Source of the DNA: DASRWI01 sp035654655
Lineage (GTDB): Bacteria; Bacteroidota; Ignavibacteria; Ignavibacteriales; Ignavibacteriaceae
Length of the DNA stretch: 64,000 nucleotides
Assembly: GCA_035654655.1 (NCBI GenBank)
Contig: DASRWI010000029.1
Location: forward strand, 1 to 64,000
Direction of reading: 5' to 3'
Shown: one piece after another, positions 35,704-43,292 of the stretch
How positions within the stretch are numbered: the stretch's first letter is position 1
Layout: each line of letters opens with the position of its first letter
Notes under the pieces: generated by a model
What the model saw: only the letters and a program-made list of their open reading frames with translations
Databases searched by the model: none
What the model was told of the DNA's origin: nothing
Translations under genes and position numbers: made by a program

Positions 35704-36431
35704 TGATGAAGAAAAATTTTTATTTAATCGCATTTTTATTTTTATTCCTTGCAGTTGATTTATCTGCACAAGTACATTCCATAAATTTATTTTCCGGATA
35801 TTCTTCACCCTTAAACAAGAGATTAGAAGTTAATAGAATTTCAGGATTTGGCGGTGGAGCTGAAATTAAATTTAATGTTTATGAAAATATTAAAATAGGT
35901 ATTGGATTAGGATATGAGCTTTATAGTCTTGGTCAGGATAATGCTGTTAAGCAATGGAACTGGAAATTTTATGATACAAGATATAAAGGTAATGTCAGCT
36001 CTGATACTGCCGCAGATCCAAGTTTAAATGCATTACTTAATCCCGTACAGAAAATGTCAATCATCCCTCTTCAATTAACAATTAATTATGAATGGAATGT
36101 TTATGCCAATATTTACTTAAAGCCTTATGCGGGTGGTGGAGTAATGTTCTACACGCGTAAACTTTATCTTGAAGAGTATTGGAGCAAGTATTACGCTTCT
36201 GAAGATTATTTGTTTGATTATTCATATAGAAATTTTGCACAGGATAAAACAGGAAATCCTTTTTATTTATTAGGCGGATTAGATGTTGAATACCAATTAA
36301 CAGATTACCTAAGATTAAATGCCGGTGGTAAATATCAGCAGGTGCTTGAGATAGGTGGAAAATATGGCTATGCAAATTTCCCATTTGAAAATTCATTAAA
36401 TTTTAAAATTGGTTTAACTTTTCTCTACTAA
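35703..36431 (+). CDS. Outer-membrane beta-barrel protein
   Basis: 242 residues. Signal peptide ending VDLSAQ, then alternating beta strands of an 8-10 stranded barrel (GGGAEIKFNVYENIKIGIGLGYELYSLG, IYLKPYAGGGVMFYTRKLYLEE) and a final strand ending in Tyr (FKIGLTFLY), the barrel insertion signature. No substrate can be inferred. Shares the operon with the PorV/PorQ-like gene. Confidence 0.75.
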   Translation: MMKKNFYLIAFLFLFLAVDLSAQVHSINLFSGYSSPLNKRLEVNRISGFGGGAEIKFNVYENIKIGIGLGYELYSLGQDNAVKQWNWKFYDTRYKGNVSSDTAADPSLNALLNPVQKMSIIPLQLTINYEWNVYANIYLKPYAGGGVMFYTRKLYLEEYWSKYYASEDYLFDYSYRNFAQDKTGNPFYLLGGLDVEYQLTDYLRLNAGGKYQQVLEIGGKYGYANFPFENSLNFKIGLTFLY

Positions 36432-36437
36432 AAAATT

Positions 36438-37121
36438 ATGAAAATTAAATTTACATTCTTGATTATATTTTTATTTGTTTCAATCTCATTTGCACAAAAT
36501 TATGTAGCTGGTACCGGAGCATCTTACTTAATTCCATTTGGAAGTTTTTCAGATAGATTTAAACCTGAAATTGGCTATAACATATATTTTGGAAAACAAA
36601 CCAGTGAAAACTGGCGGTGGACAGGGAAGTTTGAATATATTGTGTTTGATAATCAGAATGATGAAGGTTCATATATAAAAGAAGTTTATGAAGGTCAGGA
36701 ATATAAGTTTAACCTTCCTGAAAAGTTTATGAAGTTTACTGCATATGGAATTTCTGCAAATGCCGATTATAAAATTTATGAAAATGATTTCTTAAAAACT
36801 TATTTGAACTTTGGATTTGGTGTTTATAACTGGAAGTTTACCCGAAATGCATATAATGATTCGATATTTATTAATTCGAATGGAACTAATACTTTAATTT
36901 TTGCTGCTAATCTTCCTCAAAATGTACAAACTGACTGGAGCGGCGGATTTAACTTTGGAGTAAATGCTGACATAAAATTATTTGAACCTTTATGGCTGAA
37001 TATTGGCGCAAACTATAAAACCATTATTGGTGAACTTTGGCCATCGTTAGCAATTGACATGGAAAATGTTTCGACCTTTCAGTTAATCGACATAAAAGCC
37101 TCTTTATCCGTTAAATTTTAA
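36438..37121 (+). CDS. Outer-membrane beta-barrel protein
   Basis: 227 residues. Signal peptide MKIKFTFLIIFLFVSISFAQ, then an opacity-like barrel: GTGASYLIPFGSFSDRF, FGFGVYNWKFTRNAY, NFGVNADIKLFEPLWLNIGANYKT and a Phe-terminated last strand (ASLSVKF). Seven bases after the previous barrel gene, and similar in design though not obviously a copy. Last gene of the outer-membrane operon. Confidence 0.75.
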   Translation: MKIKFTFLIIFLFVSISFAQNYVAGTGASYLIPFGSFSDRFKPEIGYNIYFGKQTSENWRWTGKFEYIVFDNQNDEGSYIKEVYEGQEYKFNLPEKFMKFTAYGISANADYKIYENDFLKTYLNFGFGVYNWKFTRNAYNDSIFINSNGTNTLIFAANLPQNVQTDWSGGFNFGVNADIKLFEPLWLNIGANYKTIIGELWPSLAIDMENVSTFQLIDIKASLSVKF

Positions 37122-37284
37122 TATTTACGTAAAAAGTACTTTATGTTAGAAATTTTTACTAATTATTTAATTATTTGTAAAAATTACCGATAATCTATTG
37201 TCCCTTTAATATTTTCATCCATTATAAATAATAAATGTAGGCATAATATTTGCTTTATTTGTTATAAATCATAGATTTTTAATT

Positions 37285-37755
37285 ATGAATATTCAAACAA
37301 TTTTAACATTAGGTGCTTTAGTAATACTTTCATTGACCAGTTTAAGGTTTAATGGAGCAGTAATGCATAAGACTACTTCTGAGGTAGAAAATAAAGTTAT
37401 GCTTACAGCATTTTCTTTAGCTGATGATTTAATTGAAGAAATAAAAGTTAAAGCTTATGATGAAACTACCAGACCTTTTCCAACTAACAACCCTTTAACC
37501 TTAACTCCAGTAGCTAATTTAGGAAAAGAAAATTCCTTTTATGATGATGTTGATGATTATAATAACTTTACAAAATATGTAAGTGCTCCACACGCAGAAA
37601 ATTACACCATATCTTGTAAGGTTGATTATGTAAGCCAGACTAATCCTGACCAGGTAAGTTCAATACAAACTTTTTGTAAAAGAGCAGTTATTACTGTTTC
37701 AAGTCCTTATATGAGAAATCCTATAAAATTATCATCAATATTTACACTTAAATAA
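37285..37755 (+). CDS. Pilin-like membrane protein, function unknown
   Basis: 156 residues with a single N-terminal hydrophobic helix (ILTLGALVILSLTSLRF) followed by a soluble domain, the layout of a minor (pseudo)pilin, but without a recognisable prepilin-peptidase G-F-x-x-x-E site. First of four genes with overlaps or gaps of a few bases. The conserved neighbours with matching N-terminal helices support a pilus-like or tip-assembly function, not proven. An AT-rich 160-base gap precedes it. Confidence 0.55.
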   Translation: MNIQTILTLGALVILSLTSLRFNGAVMHKTTSEVENKVMLTAFSLADDLIEEIKVKAYDETTRPFPTNNPLTLTPVANLGKENSFYDDVDDYNNFTKYVSAPHAENYTISCKVDYVSQTNPDQVSSIQTFCKRAVITVSSPYMRNPIKLSSIFTLK

Positions 37756-38303
37756 TGCAAATTATATTAGACATAACAGGCTCATTTATAGTAGCAGGAA
37801 TTTTTGTTCTGCTGATGCTAAACTTAAAAGTTTATGAAAACGACAATAAATATTCTTCCGACAGTGAATTGAGTCTTCAATCTCACGCTAAAACATTAGC
37901 TGAAATAGTTAACTATGATTTAAGAAAAATCGGTTTTAAACACGCAGGAACAGATATAATAGTTGCTCAAAACAAGAAATTATCTTTTTATGCCGACATA
38001 GATTCTAACAATGTAATGGATATAGTAACTTATCAATTAAGTGATTCATTAAAAATGTTAGAAACTGAAAATCCAAGAGACAAAATCCTCTACAGAATAG
38101 TCAATAACGATACTTCTACAGGCTCTTCTCTGGGATTAGTTAACTTAAATTTTATTTACAGAACAAGCTCCGGAGCAATAGCCACCGCTTTAGATTCAAT
38201 AAAATATATTGAAGCAGAAATGTGGGTTGAAACTTTAAACAAAGTTAAAGATAAATATCCATTTACTTACTGGGAACTAACAATAAATCCGAGGAATTTG
38301 TAA
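37755..38303 (+). CDS. Pilin-like membrane protein (PilW-like layout), function unknown
   Basis: 182 residues. N-terminal helix ILDITGSFIVAGIFVLLMLNLKV, then LQSHAKTLAEIVNYDLRKIGFKH and DIVTYQLSDSLKMLE, which resemble PilW-type minor pilins (N-terminal helix, a heptad-like stalk ending in YDLRKIGF, then beta-rich head). Starts on the stop of the preceding gene (TAATG). No sequence signature strong enough for a family name. Confidence 0.55.
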   Translation: MQIILDITGSFIVAGIFVLLMLNLKVYENDNKYSSDSELSLQSHAKTLAEIVNYDLRKIGFKHAGTDIIVAQNKKLSFYADIDSNNVMDIVTYQLSDSLKMLETENPRDKILYRIVNNDTSTGSSLGLVNLNFIYRTSSGAIATALDSIKYIEAEMWVETLNKVKDKYPFTYWELTINPRNL

Positions 38304-38304
38304 T

Positions 38305-39315
38305 ATGGGAAAAGGTACTTTAATACTTGCTTTAGGAGTGTCAATCCTAACATCAATTTTGATAATGAACATTAGTGCTAATAATGACAAAGCATTTAGT
38401 TCGACATTAGATTTTTATGAAACTACACAATCAAGATTGATCGCAAATTCAGGAGTTGAAATCTATCTCGAAAAATTGAGAAGAAATAAAACCTTATCAG
38501 GAAATTTTTTTGATAATATTATAATGAATGGCCGATATGATATATATATTTATGGCCCTGATTCATTAATGACAATTAAAAGTGTAGGTAAGTACAGACA
38601 AAAAGTACATAATACTATCGTAACAGCATCAAGAAGCAAGATTACAATGCCTCCTATTAATTCAGCGATTTATGTTTCTTCGACAAATGTTAACCTGGAT
38701 TTAAATGGTAATATGACCATTGATGGAAATGACCACGATATGAATGGAAATATTGTTACAGGCACATCTTTGCCGGGTATCGGAGTTGATAATGCTTCTG
38801 ATAGTGCATATGTTATTAATACTTTAAAGCCAAAAATAGCCAACGATATTGTAGGTGCCGGTGGTACCCCAAGTGTATCCACCTTTGCAGATGCAACTGA
38901 TTGGAAAAAGTTAACTGAGAACTTGATTTTTGCGGCAGATATAAGTCTGGCAACGGGAACTTATACAACAGGAACTGTTTTAGGTACAGCATCCGAACCT
39001 AAGATTACCTACTGTTCAGGAGATGTTCATTTATCTGGAGATGCTTACGGTTATGGAATTATGATAGTAAATGGTAACCTTGAATTAAGTGGAAACTTTA
39101 CCTTTAGGGGTATTGTTATTACTTATGGTCAATCAACCATTGAAACCAGAACAATTGGTAATGCAGGTATTTATGGTTCTTCAATTTTCGTTGGGCAAAA
39201 TGTTAGCATCCAGGCAGCTGGTAATGCTAAATTTTTATACAGTAAATCAGCAATAGATAACGCAAAAGCTAACTTAAAATCTTCTCGCTTTCAGATTTTG
39301 AGTTGGTGGGAGTAA
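38305..39315 (+). CDS. PilX-like membrane-anchored protein, function unknown
   Basis: 336 residues. N-terminal helix GTLILALGVSILTSILIMNI, a stalk (TTQSRLIANSGVEIYLEKLR) like PilX-type pilins, and a C-terminal beta-helix-like region with repeated short strands around GNMTIDGNDHDMNGNIVTG and GYGIMIVNGNLELSGNFTFRGIVI, which recurs in PilX/polymer-forming proteins. One base after its upstream neighbour. A structural role is inferred. Confidence 0.6.
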   Translation: MGKGTLILALGVSILTSILIMNISANNDKAFSSTLDFYETTQSRLIANSGVEIYLEKLRRNKTLSGNFFDNIIMNGRYDIYIYGPDSLMTIKSVGKYRQKVHNTIVTASRSKITMPPINSAIYVSSTNVNLDLNGNMTIDGNDHDMNGNIVTGTSLPGIGVDNASDSAYVINTLKPKIANDIVGAGGTPSVSTFADATDWKKLTENLIFAADISLATGTYTTGTVLGTASEPKITYCSGDVHLSGDAYGYGIMIVNGNLELSGNFTFRGIVITYGQSTIETRTIGNAGIYGSSIFVGQNVSIQAAGNAKFLYSKSAIDNAKANLKSSRFQILSWWE

Positions 39316-39319
39316 AACT

Positions 39320-39598
39320 ATGAGCACAAAATTATATTTTGATGATTGGTCTCCTGCAGGTGTAACTATCCAAAGTGGCAGAGTCCTTTTTGATCAGAAC
39401 AACAATAGCAAGATAGCTTTTAATAAAGATACTGCTAAAACTTATTTTGATGATGCATCCCCCGAACTAGGTGAATGGGATGATGTAGCTTCTCTTGACG
39501 AATACATTCCGGATAGTGCTTCAACAAATTCTAAAGGAACTGCGTTCATAATTGCATTCTGCATGGTCGCTCTTAGCATCATGCTAGTTTCAATTTAA
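39320..39598 (+). CDS. Acidic tail-anchored small protein, function unknown
   Basis: 92 residues, no signal peptide. An acidic soluble part (FDDASPELGEWDDVASLDEYIPDS) ends in one C-terminal hydrophobic helix (AFIIAFCMVALSIMLVSI), so it is probably tail-anchored with the bulk on the cytoplasmic side. Four bases after the PilX-like gene, in the same operon. No family recognised; may be an assembly partner of the pilin-like proteins. Confidence 0.55.
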   Translation: MSTKLYFDDWSPAGVTIQSGRVLFDQNNNSKIAFNKDTAKTYFDDASPELGEWDDVASLDEYIPDSASTNSKGTAFIIAFCMVALSIMLVSI

Positions 39599-39702
39599 AA
39601 GGAATAAAAAACACATCCTGTTGGCTAATTTTAGATAAAACACTTCAAAAATTAGCCCATTGACTTATATTCTTTTCAAAAGAATTAAGTTAAATACATA
39701 GG

Positions 39703-40566
39703 ATGAAAACTTTAATACTTCTTGTTGTTTTATGCTGTATTTCTATCCAGGCTCAACAAAAAATTTGTTTTGTTGACAGAAAAATTAATATAGATGGTCA
39801 GTATAATGATTGGGATAGGACTAACGCATTAAAATATACATCCAACCAAATTGAAAAATACAGAAACTATTGTGAAGTCAATTTTAACTGGGATAATGAA
39901 AATCTGTACGCTTTATTTATTATAAGGGATAAGTATCTAATTAAAAATGAAAGAGGTAGAGACAGCAAACTTTACAAGAACGATGCTGTTTTTCTTTATA
40001 TAGATTCCTACAATGACAACAAATCTTTTTTAAATTATAATGATTATCAATTTGTTGTTGATGTTCTTGGTGATGAGGCAGTATATAAAGGAGATAAATT
40101 TTCTTATCTCAGCTTCGGAAATGAAATGAGCGAAGTAAACCAATCCAATATTTTATTCAATGCTGTTTCTAATCATAAAGGTACCGTTAATATTCAGTAT
40201 GATGAAGATTGGGGATATATAGTAGAACTTGCTATTGCATGGTCGGCTATAGGTATAAAACCTCATGAAGATATGGATCTTAAGCTTACCATATCAGTTC
40301 ATGATGTTGATAGCCGGAAAGAAATAAATAAAGAAAGAAATAATAATTTTAAGAATTCATATATAAGTAAGAAACCAGATATTCCGCAATTCAAAATCTT
40401 CAAGTTAGCGGGAAAACCAGGACTCTTTCATGTCATAAAAAATAATTTAACCAAAGAATGGATAAAATTTTATTTCTTAACAACTTTTGTAATTATTTTT
40501 TATATAGGAGTAATTTATAGAAAAATTCAGAAAAATAATGGTCTAAAAAAGCAAAAGTCCTATTAA
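39703..40566 (+). CDS. Exported CBM9-like domain protein with C-terminal membrane helix
   Basis: 287 residues. Signal peptide MKTLILLVVLCCISIQAQ; then a single carbohydrate-binding module 9-like domain (KINIDGQYNDWDRTNALKY, LYALFIIRDKY, YKNDAVFLYIDSY, WGYIVELAIAWSAIGI), then a membrane helix (FYFLTTFVIIFYIGVIYR) and a short basic tail. This looks like the outer half of a membrane receptor, but no kinase or other cytoplasmic domain follows; the frame stops at 40564. Could be a short anchored binding protein or a remnant. Confidence 0.7.
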   Translation: MKTLILLVVLCCISIQAQQKICFVDRKINIDGQYNDWDRTNALKYTSNQIEKYRNYCEVNFNWDNENLYALFIIRDKYLIKNERGRDSKLYKNDAVFLYIDSYNDNKSFLNYNDYQFVVDVLGDEAVYKGDKFSYLSFGNEMSEVNQSNILFNAVSNHKGTVNIQYDEDWGYIVELAIAWSAIGIKPHEDMDLKLTISVHDVDSRKEINKERNNNFKNSYISKKPDIPQFKIFKLAGKPGLFHVIKNNLTKEWIKFYFLTTFVIIFYIGVIYRKIQKNNGLKKQKSY

Positions 40567-40603
40567 AAATTTCCCCTTCATAAAAATTTCTAATAGGACT
40601 TTT
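40553..40603. terminator. Convergent terminator
   Basis: Perfect 13-base inverted repeat AAAAGTCCTATTA (40553-40565) with TAATAGGACTTTT (40591-40603) around a 25-base loop, shared by the CBM9-like gene (plus) and the four-helix protein gene (minus). Confidence 0.75.
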
Positions 40604-40621
40604 ACTAAATTAAAAACTCAA

Positions 40622-41074
40622 TTAAAAGTGAGCAAAGGCCTCAGTATAATTTGATTTCAAATATTTTATTTGGTTGTAACTTTCCTGAGTTTCCAAATAT
40701 TGGCGGGAAACGATTGGAATAACTTCCCATAAAAGATCATCATCATTCATAGCTATTTCATAATTTCTAATAGCTTTAGCTTCCTTGTTTTCGCAAGTGT
40801 TTAGAATTTCTGTAGGATGCTCATCAGAGTTATATAACTCCAAATCATTATTTCTATAGTTGAAATTTAAAACCTTTCCTCCCAGTCTTTTAATTTCAGC
40901 TTTTAATTTAGCAATATATTCGGCTTTTTGATAAGCGTGAATAATAAAGATTTGCTTCAAATTCTCGTCATGAATGTTTTCTGCTGCTTTTCTATAACTT
41001 TCTTCAGCTTCTATACAATTCTTGGCGAGATTATTCAGCACTTCCAGAGTTCTCTCTCCTCTAGTATTCATCAT
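40622..41074 (-). CDS. PA2169/DUF2383 family four-helix-bundle protein
   Basis: 150 residues of helical sequence with the family pattern RTLEVLNNLAKNCIEAEESYRKAAE, FIIHAYQKAEYIAKLKAEI and a mid-segment CENKEAKAIRNYEIAM, repeated helices typical of PA2169 proteins (ferritin-like four-helix bundle of unknown role, often stress linked). AGGAGG lies 6 bases before the ATG on the minus strand. A ~130-base gap with no gene separates it from htpG. Confidence 0.8.
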   Translation of the reverse strand: MMNTRGERTLEVLNNLAKNCIEAEESYRKAAENIHDENLKQIFIIHAYQKAEYIAKLKAEIKRLGGKVLNFNYRNNDLELYNSDEHPTEILNTCENKEAKAIRNYEIAMNDDDLLWEVIPIVSRQYLETQESYNQIKYLKSNYTEAFAHF

Positions 41075-41204
41075 GATCTGCCTCCTGGTCCTATAACATT
41101 TAACATATTATTAATAACATTATTTCTAATCACAATGTGAAGAAATAATTTTTAATAAGACGTGCTCCAGATTACTGGAATTTAATATTAATGCAAAAGA
41201 AGCC

Positions 41205-43109
41205 TTATTTTTTCATGTTTAAATACCAGCCTGATGAGTCCTCCATCATCTTACTTAATCTGTTTACAAGTTTATGCGGATCGTCCAAACTTCCTTCAAG
41301 AAGTAATGCAGATTCATACAATTGTTCGACTACATTTTCAATGTACGAGTCTTTTGAATCAATTTTAAAGATTTGTATCAAGTTTCTTATTAGAGTGTGA
41401 TTTTTGTTAATTTCCAAAATCTTTGGCAAATCAGCCATATCTTTATTAGTCATTTTCAATATTTTTTGTAGTTGAGCTGACATTCCTCCATCTTCTCCTG
41501 TAACCAAAACAGAAGGACTATTAACCAATCTTTTAGACTCTTTTACTTCCTTAACTCTATCCCCAAGTATTATTTTCATTCTTGCCAAAAGACTGTTAAA
41601 ATGTTTTTCATCTTCTTTGCTTATTTCATTTAATTCATTTTTACTTTCAACTTCATCTTTGAATCTTTCCAATGTGGAGGCATCAACTGAATCTACGGAT
41701 TTAAATTCAAAATCTTTATATTTCCTCAAAGTAGAAAGAACAAATTCATCAACTGGATCAGTTAAATAAAGAACCTCCAGCCCTTTATTCTTGAATACTT
41801 CAACATGAGGAGACCCATCAATCGAACTCCTGGTTGTACCAGTTGCAAAATAAATTTCCTTTTGTCCTTCTTTTAATCTTCCTTCGTATTCTTCCAATGA
41901 TGTTAAACCATTTTCATTTTCATTTTTTGATGAGTTGAATCTTAACAATTCAGTATATTTATCGTGATTGGCAAAATCACCATAACCCCATTTGAATATT
42001 TTTCCGTGTTCCTTCCAGAACTCTGCATATTGTTCAGGATTATCTTTAGCCTTCTTTTGCAGATAACCTAAGATTTGACTTACAACATTCTTAGCTATTT
42101 TTGAAAATATAGCATTCTCCTGCAAGGTTTCTCTTGAAATGTTTAGTGGCAAATCTTCTGAATCAACTACACCTTTTACAAAGCTTAAATATTCAGGGAG
42201 CAATTCTTTATTCTTATGTTGTATTAAAACCCTTCTTACATATAAATCCAATCCATAATCTTCTCTATTATATTTCCAAAATTCATCATTCTTTTTAGGT
42301 ATAAACAACAAACTATAAAATTGAATTGGTGCATCAACTGAATTATGAATTATATCAGCCGGTTCTTCACTATCATAAGTTAAAAATTTATAAAACTCAG
42401 AATATTGTTCTTTCTTAATATTATTTTTAGGTTCTCTCCAAATAGCAGATACAGAATTAACGACTTCATCATCAAGATAAATTGGGAAGGTGATAAAGTT
42501 AGAATATTTTTTTATAACACTTTGAATTCTATATTTTTCTGAAAATTCCTTTGCATCTTCTTTAAGATGAATTTCAATAGAAGTTCCTCTTTTTAATTCC
42601 TTATCAATTTTAGAAATTTCATAATCACCTAATCCATCTGAAATCCACATAACAGCAGGTTCATCTTTAAGATATGATTTGCTCTTTATCCTTACTTCCT
42701 TAGCAGCCATAAAGACCGAATAAAAGCCTACTCCAAATTTTCCAATTATATTATTTGCATCTGTTTTATTCTGCGCCAATTGTTTTAAGAATTCTTCAGA
42801 ACCTGATTTTGCAATAGTACCAATATTTTCAATAAGCTCATCGTGAGACATTCCAATACCGGTATCAGAGATGGTAATTATATTATTCTTTTCATCAAGT
42901 TTAATTCTAATTTCAAGAGGGAGCTCTTTATCAATTACATATGTTCCTTTGGTTATCTGAAATCTTACTTTATCCAATGCATCAGATGAATTAGAAATAA
43001 GCTCGCGTACAAAAATTTCACGGCTTGTATATAAAGAATGAACAAGAATATCTAATAATTTTTTTATTTCAGCTTTAAAATGATATTTTTTCGTTTGTTC
43101 AGAATCCAT
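41205..43109 (-). CDS. htpG: Molecular chaperone HtpG (Hsp90)
   Basis: ATP-dependent cytoplasmic chaperone; 634 residues. GHKL ATPase motifs: ELISNSSDALDKVRF, ISDTGIGM, GTIAKSGSEEF and GKFGVGFYSVF; the middle-domain GVVDSEDLPLNISRETLQEN and the C-terminal dimer domain follow. AAGGAG precedes the ATG. Upstream on the minus strand are TATTTTTG (43151-43158), a good fit to the Bacteroidetes -7 element TAnnTTTG, and an inverted repeat TTTCAA-AAA-TTGAAA (43126-43140) in the leader that could bind a repressor. Confidence 0.97.
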   Translation of the reverse strand: MDSEQTKKYHFKAEIKKLLDILVHSLYTSREIFVRELISNSSDALDKVRFQITKGTYVIDKELPLEIRIKLDEKNNIITISDTGIGMSHDELIENIGTIAKSGSEEFLKQLAQNKTDANNIIGKFGVGFYSVFMAAKEVRIKSKSYLKDEPAVMWISDGLGDYEISKIDKELKRGTSIEIHLKEDAKEFSEKYRIQSVIKKYSNFITFPIYLDDEVVNSVSAIWREPKNNIKKEQYSEFYKFLTYDSEEPADIIHNSVDAPIQFYSLLFIPKKNDEFWKYNREDYGLDLYVRRVLIQHKNKELLPEYLSFVKGVVDSEDLPLNISRETLQENAIFSKIAKNVVSQILGYLQKKAKDNPEQYAEFWKEHGKIFKWGYGDFANHDKYTELLRFNSSKNENENGLTSLEEYEGRLKEGQKEIYFATGTTRSSIDGSPHVEVFKNKGLEVLYLTDPVDEFVLSTLRKYKDFEFKSVDSVDASTLERFKDEVESKNELNEISKEDEKHFNSLLARMKIILGDRVKEVKESKRLVNSPSVLVTGEDGGMSAQLQKILKMTNKDMADLPKILEINKNHTLIRNLIQIFKIDSKDSYIENVVEQLYESALLLEGSLDDPHKLVNRLSKMMEDSSGWYLNMKK

Positions 43110-43150
43110 TATTATATCTCCTTAATTTCAAAAATTGAAAATTTCCATTG

Positions 43151-43158
43151 CAAAAATA
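43151..43158 (-). promoter_or_regulatory. Candidate -7 promoter element of htpG
   Basis: TATTTTTG on the minus strand matches the Bacteroidetes TAnnTTTG -7 consensus and lies 42 bases before the htpG ATG; no clear -33 TTTG partner. Downstream of it lies the TTTCAA-AAA-TTGAAA inverted repeat. Confidence 0.35.
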
Positions 43159-43214
43159 AAAAAAAATAACAGAAAAATGAGAGTAAAAGATAAGATTGAA
43201 GATACATTAAGTGA

Positions 43215-43244
43215 TTTGGGAAAATCTTTTAGGATTTTCCCAAA
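43215..43244. repeat. Perfect 12-base inverted repeat between amylase and htpG
   Basis: TTTGGGAAAATC (43215-43226) with GATTTTCCCAAA (43233-43244) around TTTTAG. It lies between the end of the amylase gene and the htpG promoter region. A terminator is possible, but neither strand shows a proper T run after the stem, so it may instead be an RNA processing or protein-binding site. Confidence 0.55.
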
Positions 43245-43292
43245 TTGTATAGTAATGACCCTTCATTTATTATGAAAATTTTATGTTCGGTC

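Noticed and set aside
39703..40566. Sensor histidine kinase from its outer-domain-plus-helix layout
   Set aside because: No kinase or response-regulator sequence follows the membrane helix before the stop at 40566.
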